Assembly: GCA_024233935.1 (NCBI GenBank) | Contig: JACKOY010000003.1 | Coordinates: 62,001 to 126,000 of the forward strand | DNA length: 64,000 bases | Source: Spirochaetales bacterium | GTDB lineage: Bacteria > Spirochaetota > Leptospiria > Leptospirales > Leptonemataceae | Reading direction: 5' to 3' | In this document: positions 34,577 through 43,527 of the stretch, one piece after another | How the letters are laid out: every line of letters starts with the position of its first letter | Position numbering within the stretch: the first letter of the stretch is position 1 | Notes under the pieces: generated by a model | Databases searched by the model: none | Told to the model about the DNA's origin: nothing | The model's input: the letters and a program-made list of their open reading frames with translations, nothing else | Program-made: the position numbers and the translations under genes

Positions 34577-34584
34577 AAGACGCT

Positions 34585-34615
34585 TCCGGGGGTGTAGCGC
34601 CCCCGGACTTTTTTT
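34585..34615 (+). terminator. Rho-independent terminator after the small lipoprotein gene
   Basis: TCCGGGGG and CCCCCGGA (34585-34592 and 34600-34607) pair with a seven-base loop, followed by a run of seven T (34609-34615). It ends the plus-strand run from 31111 and separates it from the convergent MBOAT gene. Confidence 0.85.
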
Positions 34616-34667
34616 GCCCGGGGGCCCCGAGGCCACGCACGCAACACGCCCCAATGTGCGCCGGGCC

Positions 34668-36098
34668 TCAAAATTGGAAGTAAACGAAGGGCGCCGAATC
34701 ACTGATGGAGTAGACCACCGCGCAGTAGCCCAGGATGCTCGCGCAGATCGCGTAGACCAGGCGACGATAGCGCATGATGCGCTCCAGATGCTCCGACCAG
34801 CGCTCCTGAAGCAGTTCGTAGCCTACCAGTAGCGCAATCGCAAACAACACCGAAGGTTCCACGCTGATGGATTGGCCCGACTTCCAGAAGATCGCCCGGT
34901 GACTCAGGTACAACGAAACATCGAACGCGTCGCCAATCCCGGCCACCGCGCGGGCTCGAAAAAAGCAAAACGTAAACGAGAAGAACATATATGTATAAAG
35001 AAACTTAAAGAAAGCCGGCGCACGCTCCCAGAAGGCTTTCGCGCGCGGAAATGAAAAGATAAACCGCTCAATCACAACAACCAGGGCGTGTACAATTCCC
35101 CAGGCCACATAGTTCAGACCCGCGCCGTGCCATACGCCGCTGGCGGCCATCGTGATAAAGATATTCCAGTACGTACGCACCGGGCTCACACGGTTGCCAC
35201 CCAGAGGAATGTAGATGTAGTCGCGTAGCCAGGTCGAAAGACTGATGTGCCAGCGATTCCAGAACTCGCTCATGGTTGGCGCCATGAACGGTCGTTTGAA
35301 GTTCATGGGGATATGGAAGCCCATGATACGACCGGTCCCGATGGCGATATCCGAGTACCCCGAAAAATCGCCGTAAATCTGCATGGCGTGTAGCATCAAA
35401 ACAATCCAGAGCGCGCCCGAGGAGTAATGCCCGGGGGCGCCGAAAACCGCATCCACGGCAACCCCGGCCGGATCGGCAATCAGGGTCTTCTTAAAACAAC
35501 CCAGCGCGATCTGGCGTAGGCCGGGATAGAGGTTCTCGTAGCGAAAGCGATGATCTTCGGCAAACTGATCGAGCAGGTCTTTGGCCCGCATAATGGGACC
35601 GGCCACCAGTTGCGGAAAGAAACTCAGGAAGAGCGCGAAGTTGAAAAGGCTGCGACCCACAGGAATGACGCCGCGGTAGACATCAATGGCGTACGCCATC
35701 GCCTGGAGCGTGAAAAAGGAAATTCCCATCGGCAAGAGCACGCCGGTCGGACCAACATACAAAGAGTCGCAGGGATCCTGGAAAAGAACGATATTCCAGA
35801 CCTCGATCGAGAAATCGATAAACTTAAAAAAGTAGAGAACACTCAAGTTCGCCGCGATCGCAAGACCCAAAAACAGGCGTCGCACAATGCGCCGCTCCGA
35901 GGATGCAATGCCCCGCGTACACAGGTACGTGGCGACGATGGAAAACAAAAGCAGGACGGTAAACGGCACCCGAAAGACCGCGTAGAAGTACAGGGAGGTT
36001 ACGAGCAGCCAGGCACGCTGAAAGCGCTTTGGCACCAAAAAGTAGATCCCGATGACGACCGGAGCAAACGCGAAGTAGTGGATAGAGTTAAAGAGCAT
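34668..36098 (-). CDS. MBOAT family O-acyltransferase (AlgI/DltB-like)
   Basis: 476 residues, polytopic. The family signature WNRWHISLSTWLRDYIYIPLGGN lies near 273-295 and the active-site His is in GVWHGAG near 317-323. QIYGDFSGYSDIAIG near 234-248 is also conserved. MBOAT acyltransferases such as AlgI move acetyl groups across the membrane for polysaccharide O-acetylation. The next gene upstream, overlapping by 11 bases, is an SGNH protein of the AlgX/AlgJ type that would transfer the acetyl in the periplasm. Confidence 0.92.
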   Translation of the reverse strand: MLFNSIHYFAFAPVVIGIYFLVPKRFQRAWLLVTSLYFYAVFRVPFTVLLLFSIVATYLCTRGIASSERRIVRRLFLGLAIAANLSVLYFFKFIDFSIEVWNIVLFQDPCDSLYVGPTGVLLPMGISFFTLQAMAYAIDVYRGVIPVGRSLFNFALFLSFFPQLVAGPIMRAKDLLDQFAEDHRFRYENLYPGLRQIALGCFKKTLIADPAGVAVDAVFGAPGHYSSGALWIVLMLHAMQIYGDFSGYSDIAIGTGRIMGFHIPMNFKRPFMAPTMSEFWNRWHISLSTWLRDYIYIPLGGNRVSPVRTYWNIFITMAASGVWHGAGLNYVAWGIVHALVVVIERFIFSFPRAKAFWERAPAFFKFLYTYMFFSFTFCFFRARAVAGIGDAFDVSLYLSHRAIFWKSGQSISVEPSVLFAIALLVGYELLQERWSEHLERIMRYRRLVYAICASILGYCAVVYSISDSAPFVYFQF

Positions 36099-37440
36099 TG
36101 GAGTTGGCGAGGTTCTGGAGCTCGTGCTCCAGCGCGCGGGCAGCCCAGGCGTTCCCCAGACGCGTCAGATGTCCGTCGCCTGGAATGTAATAGTCCGAAA
36201 TGCGTGACAGGCGCGCGGGTTCTTCCGGGACGGGCTCCCCGCACATGCCCGGCACCTGAGAACGCAGGTCCAGCACCGGCACGCCCTGGTTCTGGAAGTA
36301 CTGCCGCGCCCGCAGAGCGTAGTCGAAAAAGCGGGAGTAACGCCCGTTCATTTCGCAATACAGCACTTCGTTTTGAATGGGCATAAAAACCACAACCAGG
36401 CGGAACCCGCGCTCCCGGCTGAGAGAAATCATTTGCGCGTAGTAGCGCCGCGTGATTTCCATCAGTGGTTCAAGCGTAGCCGGATCGGGTTCATTGGCCT
36501 GGCACTGCACACCTGCCGGCACGGGCTCCGGGCACTGCGGGCCCGAAACCGGCGCATCTTCCGTGCTTTCCGCCGGCGCAATCTCCGGACCACAATTCGG
36601 GGGCGCCACGGCCGGCCGGTAAAAGACGCCGCGCAGGTAAGCGACCAGCCCCCGATCCAGCTCCTGCTCGGCCGGCTGGCCTGGGTCCGGGGATAGGACG
36701 CCTGCACGGATCAACTCCAGCCGGCTATCGTTTCGGGCGAGTTGGGCACGAATACGTAGCTGCTGATTGGCGATCACCAGCGAATGAAGCAGATAGGAGT
36801 AGCGCGTAAGAGCAAAACGCGCCGCAAACATTGTGGGGTAGAACTCATCGCCTTCATTTTGAGCGTCGATTTCGTCGTCGGAACGTACGCCGCGCTCCGC
36901 CAGGGCCGGGGGTATCGCGTAGTCATTTGGCGAAACCACAAGCAATACGATCTTCAAATTCAGGCGATCGACCGCCTCCTGAAGGCGAAGCGCGTAGCCC
37001 CGCGAACCGAAGGCATCGACCCCCAGGTTGACACTCTGGTAGCTCGTTTCGCCCAGGCGAATACCATCGATGCGACTGCAGAAGGTCTCTTCGTCGGAGA
37101 CGCCGAAGCCCATCACAAGACTGTCCCCCAGGCAGGCAATCTGGGGACGCGCCGGATCGGGCTCAGTTGTGCCACGATAGCCATAGGAGTTGATCGTAAA
37201 CTGACCTTCCCAGAGCCCGGCATGCTGGCGCACGAAAATCTGCGTGTTCGGTGCCAGGCCCACCAGGTAGTCCGGATGAGAAACGTGCAGTTCTTTGACC
37301 GCCCGATAGTAGTCCATTGAGGCGGGCTGAAAGAGTCTGAGGGTCAGCTCGATGCCCAGGGGGGCGGCCAGCAGAAGCGGCGCCAGGTACACCAACCTGT
37401 TGCGCAGCTTTCTCAAACGGGCAAGCATGGCCGACAGCAT
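36088..37440 (-). CDS. SGNH-type protein, partner of the MBOAT acyltransferase
   Basis: 450 residues. A membrane anchor is near residues 15-30. The nucleophile motif is ACLGDSLVMGFG near 102-113; VVSPNDYAIPP near 168-178 resembles block III; DGHLTRLGN near 425-433 holds Asp-His of block V. The chemistry expected is transfer or removal of O-acetyl groups on an envelope glycan. It begins the MBOAT pair; its own stop overlaps the MBOAT start. A Pro/Cys-rich loop near 285-310 with several Cys is unusual. Confidence 0.8.
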   Translation of the reverse strand: MLSAMLARLRKLRNRLVYLAPLLLAAPLGIELTLRLFQPASMDYYRAVKELHVSHPDYLVGLAPNTQIFVRQHAGLWEGQFTINSYGYRGTTEPDPARPQIACLGDSLVMGFGVSDEETFCSRIDGIRLGETSYQSVNLGVDAFGSRGYALRLQEAVDRLNLKIVLLVVSPNDYAIPPALAERGVRSDDEIDAQNEGDEFYPTMFAARFALTRYSYLLHSLVIANQQLRIRAQLARNDSRLELIRAGVLSPDPGQPAEQELDRGLVAYLRGVFYRPAVAPPNCGPEIAPAESTEDAPVSGPQCPEPVPAGVQCQANEPDPATLEPLMEITRRYYAQMISLSRERGFRLVVVFMPIQNEVLYCEMNGRYSRFFDYALRARQYFQNQGVPVLDLRSQVPGMCGEPVPEEPARLSRISDYYIPGDGHLTRLGNAWAARALEHELQNLANSNAL

Positions 37441-37474
37441 TGTTCGAAGGCGAGCGGCTGTAAAGCCGGTAATC

Positions 37475-38464
37475 TCAGGGATTGACTGGCACCAGCAACT
37501 TCCTCAACTGCTGCAACAGGCGTTCACGAGCGGGTGAATCCTTGTGACCGCGCACGAAAGTCATCAGCTCGTGCACTTCCTCTTCGATTTCTGTCGCAAA
37601 GCGATGGCGTATGCGATTGCGGTCCATCATCTGCTGCAAAGACCCAACTCCCTGCAGGCTGCTCCGCTCCGCCGAATCCTTCCAGAGCGTCTGTAGCCGG
37701 CGCGATTCGGTGCGCGAGGCGGATACCCGCAATAAAATCAGGGGTCGTGTTACCAGACCACGGCGGAAGTCCTGGAAGGGCTCTTTGCCATCGGACTCAG
37801 CCGTGCCGAAGTAGTCATAAAAATCATCCCGAAGCTGGAAGAGCGTTCCCAGGCGTTCCCCGAATTCCCGGTACGAACGAGACGCGTCCTGATTTCCGTT
37901 GTCGGGATTGGCAAGCACCCAGGCAGCCTGGGTCATCGCTCCGAACAAGACCCCGGTTTTGCACAGGATGATCCGGCGATATGTATCGTCGTCGGTGGCC
38001 AGGTCTCCTTCCCACTGCATCTGAAGAAGCTCGCCCACGGAAAGCATACGCAGAACCCGTGTAAAGATGTCCAGCAGGCGACTGGAATCCCGAAGGGTGT
38101 TCAGATGGTCCAGACCACAACCCAGCATGTAGTCGCCGGCCAGGATTGCGGTCTTGTTGCCTTCGAGCGCGTTTACCGACGGACGGCCCCTGCGGATCGA
38201 GGCTTCATCAACAACATCGTCGTGCAGCAGTGAAGCCCCGTGAATGAGTTCGCCAATAGCGCCGACATCTTCCCAGTCGCGGTCCGTATATCCCAAAAGC
38301 TGCGTGAAGTAGTAGTGGGTAATCGGTCGGATGCGCTTGCCGCCGCTCTTGATGAGGAACTTCTTAACGCGTTTCAGGACCGGCAGGTCCTGGCCGATGA
38401 TGCGGCCCAGCTTGCGGTCAAATCGACGAACCAGTTCGGCTCCGGGCAGCGGGGCGGCGGTCAT
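37475..38464 (-). CDS. Polyprenyl diphosphate synthase
   Basis: 329 residues from ATG 38464, four bases after the SirB1 stop; an upstream TTG at 38494 would overlap it. The first Asp-rich motif is LLHDDVVDEASIRRGRP near 78-94 (DDxxD), the second QLRDDFYDYFG near 210-220. GGKRIRP near 41-47 binds isopentenyl diphosphate. The protein makes a long all-trans polyprenyl chain, probably for a quinone or carrier lipid. It is the last gene of the overlapping minus-strand chain. Confidence 0.92.
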   Translation of the reverse strand: MTAAPLPGAELVRRFDRKLGRIIGQDLPVLKRVKKFLIKSGGKRIRPITHYYFTQLLGYTDRDWEDVGAIGELIHGASLLHDDVVDEASIRRGRPSVNALEGNKTAILAGDYMLGCGLDHLNTLRDSSRLLDIFTRVLRMLSVGELLQMQWEGDLATDDDTYRRIILCKTGVLFGAMTQAAWVLANPDNGNQDASRSYREFGERLGTLFQLRDDFYDYFGTAESDGKEPFQDFRRGLVTRPLILLRVSASRTESRRLQTLWKDSAERSSLQGVGSLQQMMDRNRIRHRFATEIEEEVHELMTFVRGHKDSPARERLLQQLRKLLVPVNP

Positions 38465-38468
38465 CGTG

Positions 38469-39353
38469 TCAGGAGCGAATGGAGCAATCTTCAAGAATGT
38501 TGAAATGCTGGCGGAGGATTCGTTCCATGCGACGATCTCCGCTACTGGAGTGATAATTGATGAGATTGCGGTACATACGTTTGATGATGGTCAGATTGCC
38601 CGTTCTCACCAGGTAGGCCGCGCTCGGCTCCAGTCCCTGCCGAACCAGAAAGTTCAAGCAGTCCTGCTCGGTGAGCAGATTCCCTTCGTTGAAGGCGTCC
38701 AGAAAAATCGTGTAGTCCGCCACGCTGTACTTCACGATGAAGTGGCCTGGCAGATTCACGCCGAACAGCGGCAGCCCCGCCCGCCAGCCGACCAGAAGCG
38801 CAAGCACGGAAAGCGAAACGGGTATGCCCAGGTGCGTGCGCAGAAGCTCGCTCAGAAACGAGTTAGCGGGCTCGTAATAGTTCTCGGTGTTCCCCCGAAA
38901 ACCCTGCTCTTCGAATAGGTAGTGCCGAAAACTCTCCACCCGGCGCTCATGGTCGTCGGCCGGCACCGCAAGCAAAATGCCCTTCAGCGGTCGGGCCAAA
39001 TCGTCCAGCGCCCGGGATAATGCCTGCGGGGTAACGTCCATATCGTCGGACAGCCGCGAAATCAGGGCCGCGCCCGCTTCCAAATCCATGTCGCCGTTCC
39101 CACGCTGAATCAGTGCCTTGAGATCGCTGCGCAGTTTCAGTTCATTCAAAAAGCGCAGGTAATGTTGTCGGAGCGAAGCGCGCAGGGGGGCGTCGGCAAG
39201 ATGTTCAATGTAGCGACCGGGATGGTGTCCGAAGGGCAAAATCGGAAGCAGGCGTTCCAGCACTATCTGTCTGGACTCACGCGTTTCGGCGTCCATTAAA
39301 CAGGAAAGCAACAGCTCTATTTCTCGCTGGCGGATCTGCCCTCCCGCTTCCAT
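38469..39353 (-). CDS. SirB1 family protein (transglutaminase-like fold)
   Basis: 294 residues from ATG 39353, inside the end of the glycosyltransferase gene. The family core is NSFLSELLRTHLGIPVSLSVL near 155-175 followed by GLPLFGVNLPGHFIVKY near 185-201. These align with Transglut_core2 proteins, where the usual catalytic Cys of transglutaminases is replaced. The C-terminal part (GNLTIIKRMYRNLINYH) is the SirB1 tail. Role unknown. Confidence 0.8.
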   Translation of the reverse strand: MEAGGQIRQREIELLLSCLMDAETRESRQIVLERLLPILPFGHHPGRYIEHLADAPLRASLRQHYLRFLNELKLRSDLKALIQRGNGDMDLEAGAALISRLSDDMDVTPQALSRALDDLARPLKGILLAVPADDHERRVESFRHYLFEEQGFRGNTENYYEPANSFLSELLRTHLGIPVSLSVLALLVGWRAGLPLFGVNLPGHFIVKYSVADYTIFLDAFNEGNLLTEQDCLNFLVRQGLEPSAAYLVRTGNLTIIKRMYRNLINYHSSSGDRRMERILRQHFNILEDCSIRS

Positions 39354-40741
39354 GCTCGAACAGAGCCCCGCCTTCGCCAGGCTGTCAACAATATCCAGGC
39401 GAAAAAGTACGATGCTATGGAGACGTAAAACAGCCGCATGTCCCAATCGCCGCCGGCACGAAGGTCGGCCACCGGCAGATAGAAAAGCGGCAAAGCATGG
39501 GAAGCCACGCGCGCCACCCGTGAAGGTGCCAGGAGTCCCAGGGGAAAAAACCAGGCGAAGTACCATGGATTCCACGACCCGCGCGCGAAGACCGAAAAAG
39601 CAAGGGCGCCGATCAAAAGCATCAGCCACCAATCTGATCTTTGGATGCCCCTGGCTACTCGACCAAAGCGCAGTGCGACGGGCACACAGAGAAATGCAAT
39701 GACAACCACCGCGAGAATCCCCAGGCGATAGCCATGCATCATTTCGGGTCGCGAGTCGATGTCGGCCCCTTCAAGAAGCCCGATGATCGGGTTGTAGGCC
39801 ACAAACCAATCCGCGAAGAGTCGGGCCGTATCCAAAAACGATGATACACTTTCCATGCGTGGAAACATCACGAAAAGCGCAAAGACGCTCTGAATCGCGA
39901 GCCCATAGGCCAGGCCCAGGAGATGGCAGACGGCCGTCGTCGAGCCCCCGGGGTTTGCCTTCCATTTTCTCATATGCAGGCCCAGCAGCCCGGCACACCA
40001 GATGGCGCCCTCGGGCTTGATACCAACAAGGGCGGCACATAATAAACCCTCAAGCGCGCAGACCGATTTGGCCGGCTGCGACTTTCGCAACCAACCCGCA
40101 AGAAGCCAGGTGACGATCAACGCCCCCTGAAGGTCTGCGTGGCGGCCACTGGCCATCAACCAGAAGGCCGGTGCAAGCAGCACGCCTCGAAACGAACCTA
40201 TGGCCCCGCCTGGGGACAGACGGCGGGTGGTACCCACAATCAAAAGCACGCAGAGCGTCGCATACACAATCGAATACCCGTAACGCTCCGAGAACAGTGC
40301 ACCCAGGACCGCCTGGATCTGAGTGAAAGGCAGATAGATCGTCGCAAGCTGGGCGTGATTCGGCAACGGCAGACCCGGCGAGGCCCCGAGCTCCAGCGGC
40401 GCAAAGCGGTACACATCGTTGCCCCGCAACAGTTGAGAACCGTCGAAGGCGTGGCGCAGGGCATCGTCTGAAAAATAGTAGGGCATGCCGGGCACAAGCA
40501 ACAGACCCGCCACCACAAGCACGTACGATGAGCGCGGAGGGTGCTCGCCTGCCCGCCGATCGCACAAGAGCCCCTGAAAGGAAAGAAAAAGCAGCCCTGC
40601 CTGCACAAAGCGCGGCTCGCCGGAAATGTGCGGCGCCAGGCCGATCAGAATCAGGGTCGAAAGAGCGGGGACAAGCGGCCGGACTTCAGGCCAGTTCGGC
40701 CAGCGCAAGCTCGGTCTGTTCCTGGTTCGGGGCTTTGCCAT
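39317..40741 (-). CDS. Polytopic membrane glycosyltransferase-like protein (GT-C type)
   Basis: About 474 residues from ATG 40741; a TTG at 40708 is an alternative, and both overlap the end of the transketolase gene. Around ten membrane helices are visible. The first periplasmic loop carries YFSDDALRHAFDGSQLLRG near 90-108, an acidic DD typical of polyprenyl-phosphate-sugar-dependent GT-C enzymes. FARGSWNPWYFAWFFPLG near 380-397 is the usual later motif. It overlaps the SirB1 start by 37 bases. Confidence 0.75.
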   Translation of the reverse strand: MAKPRTRNRPSLRWPNWPEVRPLVPALSTLILIGLAPHISGEPRFVQAGLLFLSFQGLLCDRRAGEHPPRSSYVLVVAGLLLVPGMPYYFSDDALRHAFDGSQLLRGNDVYRFAPLELGASPGLPLPNHAQLATIYLPFTQIQAVLGALFSERYGYSIVYATLCVLLIVGTTRRLSPGGAIGSFRGVLLAPAFWLMASGRHADLQGALIVTWLLAGWLRKSQPAKSVCALEGLLCAALVGIKPEGAIWCAGLLGLHMRKWKANPGGSTTAVCHLLGLAYGLAIQSVFALFVMFPRMESVSSFLDTARLFADWFVAYNPIIGLLEGADIDSRPEMMHGYRLGILAVVVIAFLCVPVALRFGRVARGIQRSDWWLMLLIGALAFSVFARGSWNPWYFAWFFPLGLLAPSRVARVASHALPLFYLPVADLRAGGDWDMRLFYVSIASYFFAWILLTAWRRRGSVRAWKREGRSASEK

Positions 40742-41501
40742 GCCAGTTGTAATCGTCTTCCATAAAAGACACGCCCTTGCCGAGTACGGTGTTGCACACA
40801 ATCATCTGAGGACCGTCCTCATAGTCGCGCGCACTGCTGAAGGCCCGGCGCAGACCTCCGACGTCGTGACCATCGATGGTGCTGACTTTCCAGCCGAAAG
40901 CGGCGAACTTGGATGCCAGATCACCCAGGTCGCAAACATCCCGGGTTTTGCCATCGATCTGAATTCCATTGTGGTCCATGTAGGCGATGACCGGCGCGCG
41001 GTAGGCCACCGCGGCCGTAGCCGCTTCCCAGGTCATGCCCTCGCCACATTCGCCGTCGGATATTCCGCAAAACACCCGCCCCTTGCGTTTCTGCAACCGT
41101 TGCCCGAGGGCCAGTCCTACGGCCGCGGAAAGGCCCTGACCGAGAGAACCGCTCGAGTTCTCCAGCTCCGGCAGATAGCGAGTCGAGGGGTGCCCCTGAA
41201 AAGGAGAACCCAGCTTACGAAAACTCATCACATCCAGGTCGCGGAAGTAGCCGGCCAGCTTCATGGCCGCGTAACGCACCGGCGAAACGTGACCATTCGA
41301 AAGCACAAACACATCCCGGTCCGGCCAATCGGGCTGGCCCGGTCGATGTCGGAGAATGTCAAAATAGAGCACGGCAAAGATATCGGCAAGGCCCAGGGAG
41401 CCGCCCGGATGACCGCAGGTTGCCGCATGCACCATGCGGATGATGAGGCGGCGGATCTCGAGCGCCTTCTTTTCAATCTCTTTGTCAGTAAGTTGCTTCA
41501 T
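40686..41501 (-). CDS. Transketolase, N-terminal (TPP-binding) subunit
   Basis: 271 residues from ATG 41501 with AGAGG six bases upstream. ATCGHPGGSLGLADI near 24-38, GHVSPVRYAA near 73-82 and GSLGQGLSAAVGLALG near 112-127 are transketolase motifs; the TPP/Mg loop GDGE reads SDGECGEGMTWEA near 142-154. The protein stops after the pyrophosphate-binding domain, so a separate C-terminal half must be encoded elsewhere; none is in the window. It overlaps the glycosyltransferase start by 56 bases. Confidence 0.9.
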   Translation of the reverse strand: MKQLTDKEIEKKALEIRRLIIRMVHAATCGHPGGSLGLADIFAVLYFDILRHRPGQPDWPDRDVFVLSNGHVSPVRYAAMKLAGYFRDLDVMSFRKLGSPFQGHPSTRYLPELENSSGSLGQGLSAAVGLALGQRLQKRKGRVFCGISDGECGEGMTWEAATAAVAYRAPVIAYMDHNGIQIDGKTRDVCDLGDLASKFAAFGWKVSTIDGHDVGGLRRAFSSARDYEDGPQMIVCNTVLGKGVSFMEDDYNWHGKAPNQEQTELALAELA

Positions 41502-41544
41502 TATAGGCCTCTCGATATCCGTATCAATCCTGTTCAGAAACCTG

Positions 41545-41937
41545 TCAACGCGTCCCTTCGAATATGAGGAGTCCGGAGATATACACCAGAACGAAAAGCG
41601 GAAAAAAAACAAAATGCAGGCGCACGTGCCAGACCCGGATCCGACGATATCCGGTCCAGGCCATCGCAAACATCAATAGGAAAGCAACGCCGGCGGCGAT
41701 GCGATGGGCAAGCACAACCCATTGCGGCGCACGCGGGAAAAAACCGGCCACACGGAAGTCCCCTCCGGCAAAAGCGTGCACCGCGATCAATAACACGACC
41801 GCAGTCAGGCTCGTGGTCGCAATTGCGGCCAGCATCAGCCGGCGATGCTGCCGGTTGTTCCGCCGTCGGAGGCCATACCCGGCCAAAAACAGTGCCATGG
41901 CCAGGCTCATACCAGCGTTTACGATGTAGTAGCTCAC
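41545..41937 (-). CDS. DUF420-like small integral membrane protein
   Basis: 130 residues from GTG at 41937. Four hydrophobic helices are visible (about 5-20, 38-52, 74-96, 107-123). Conserved-looking histidines QHRRLML near 30, VLAHRIAAG near 79 and WHVRLHF near 103 recall the DUF420/CtaM-like group of haem-handling proteins. Assignment is moderate. It starts 22 bases after coaX and precedes the transketolase gene. Confidence 0.6.
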   Translation of the reverse strand: MSYYIVNAGMSLAMALFLAGYGLRRRNNRQHRRLMLAAIATTSLTAVVLLIAVHAFAGGDFRVAGFFPRAPQWVVLAHRIAAGVAFLLMFAMAWTGYRRIRVWHVRLHFVFFPLFVLVYISGLLIFEGTR

Positions 41938-41959
41938 TGTCTTCGCAGGTTCCCGGGGT

Positions 41960-42751
41960 TCATTGCTGGTAGCGGTAGATCGTCTGGAGTCCGTGTAGTG
42001 TCATCAAAGGATCAACTTCATCAAAGAGTGACGGTTCCTCGGCGTGAATCAGACCACAGAGGCCGCCGGTGGCGATCACGCGGTACGTCCGGTCTGGAGA
42101 ATGCCTGCGCACCCGATCGGTAATCTCTCTCAAAAGCCCCACCCAGCCATAAAAAAAACCGGACTGCAAAGCCCCGGTCGTGGACTTGCCGATCGCGCCA
42201 TCGGGTGGATTGCGAAACTCGATCGGCGGCAACTGGGCGGTTGCCCGGGACAGACTCTCCATGGAAAGTTTAAGTCCCGGCGCAATGCTGCCACCTACGT
42301 AGCTACCCTGATGGAGCACGCAAAACGTGGTCGCCGTTCCCAGATCGATGACAATCAAATCTCCGCCGAACCGGACATGGGCGGCCACGGCGTTGACCAC
42401 CCGGTCAGCCCCGATCTCGGCTGGACGGGGATAATCAAAAGTGATCGGCAATTTCAGATCGTGCTGCACCCGGAGCACGCCGGCCTGAAAGTAATCCCGG
42501 GCCATACGCTCCACAATCGGATTGAAAGACGGCACCACCGAGGAATAGACGCACGAACCTATAGAAGCGGGGTCGAGGGAAGCAGACTCCAAAAAGCCCA
42601 GCAAAAAAATTCCCAGTTCGTCGGAGGTACGATCGCGTCTCGTCACGGTGCGCCAGTGCTTCAGCACAGGCTCGCCCTCGCGGGCTGAATCGAAAATGCC
42701 GAACACCGTGTTCGAGTTGCCAATGTCTACACAGAGGATTTTTCCGGCCAT
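41960..42751 (-). CDS. coaX: Type III pantothenate kinase
   Basis: 263 residues. The ASKHA-fold phosphate-1 motif is CVDIGNSNTVFGIFD near 7-21; GADRVVNAVAA near 113-123 and VIDLGTATTFCVL near 133-145 are the other family motifs, and VIATGGLCGLI near 225-235 ends the fold. It phosphorylates pantothenate, the first step of CoA synthesis. The start lies inside the birA end (25-base overlap); the birA-coaX pairing is common in bacteria. Confidence 0.94.
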   Translation of the reverse strand: MAGKILCVDIGNSNTVFGIFDSAREGEPVLKHWRTVTRRDRTSDELGIFLLGFLESASLDPASIGSCVYSSVVPSFNPIVERMARDYFQAGVLRVQHDLKLPITFDYPRPAEIGADRVVNAVAAHVRFGGDLIVIDLGTATTFCVLHQGSYVGGSIAPGLKLSMESLSRATAQLPPIEFRNPPDGAIGKSTTGALQSGFFYGWVGLLREITDRVRRHSPDRTYRVIATGGLCGLIHAEEPSLFDEVDPLMTLHGLQTIYRYQQ

Positions 42752-43527
42752 GCCTGTGCTCCGGTGATCAGTTCCAGATCGGAACGCGTGTCGTAGATGC
42801 GCGACTCGACGCCGGTTTCGCCATCGATCAAAAGCAGCGCTCCGTCATCGGCAATGCCGTTTGCACGACTTGTGCGCGAGTCGCTGCGCACAAGTTTGCC
42901 ACGCAAAAAATCTACGCTTCGAAATTCCGAAAGCAGCGCGCTGTTTTCCCGGCCATACAGACGCGCCAGCATTGCATTCAGCGCTTCAACCAACGGAAGC
43001 GCGAAGAAGTCCGCCGGCCGGTCGTAATCGACAAACAAACTGATGGGTTCCAGAACACTGCGCGTTTGCTCGGGAATAACCGGAGCCTCCCCTCGCCAGT
43101 TGAGCCCGATGCCAATTACAATGCGCCTGGTGGCGGCCAACTGCTCGGTTTCCAGAAGCACGCCCGCCAGTTTGCCGGCCCGTCCCTGGCGCACGAGAAT
43201 CACATCGTTCGGCCATTTTAAATAGATTTCATGCGCGAACGCCGGTTGCAGCTTCAGGGCCGCGTTTCGAATAGCCAGGCCCGCCACCAGCGGAAGCAGG
43301 CTGAGAAGCTCCGGCTCAAGCGGGCCTTCCAGCAAGCCGGAAAAAAGGAAACTATCGTCCGCCCGGGAACACCAGTCGCGACCGTGGCGGCCGCGACCAC
43401 GAGTCTGGCTACGGGCCAGCACCACGGAACCCCCGGGAAGGTTTTCGCGCCAAACGTAGGCGTTGGTCGAATCCACTTCGTCAAGACGGACCCAGCGTTT
43501 CGGGTCCCTTTCGAGAAACAAAGACAT
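42727..43527 (-). CDS. birA: Biotin--[acetyl-CoA-carboxylase] ligase (catalytic domain only)
   Basis: 266 residues without the helix-turn-helix regulatory domain of E. coli BirA. DEVDSTNAYVWR near 16-27, the biotin-AMP loop GRGRHGRDW near 44-52 and KWPNDVIL near 103-110 are diagnostic. The lysine of GKLAGVLLE near 117-125 is also conserved. It attaches biotin to carboxylase carrier protein. Its start shares one base with the htrA-like stop (TGATG). Confidence 0.94.
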   Translation of the reverse strand: MSLFLERDPKRWVRLDEVDSTNAYVWRENLPGGSVVLARSQTRGRGRHGRDWCSRADDSFLFSGLLEGPLEPELLSLLPLVAGLAIRNAALKLQPAFAHEIYLKWPNDVILVRQGRAGKLAGVLLETEQLAATRRIVIGIGLNWRGEAPVIPEQTRSVLEPISLFVDYDRPADFFALPLVEALNAMLARLYGRENSALLSEFRSVDFLRGKLVRSDSRTSRANGIADDGALLLIDGETGVESRIYDTRSDLELITGAQAWPEKSSV

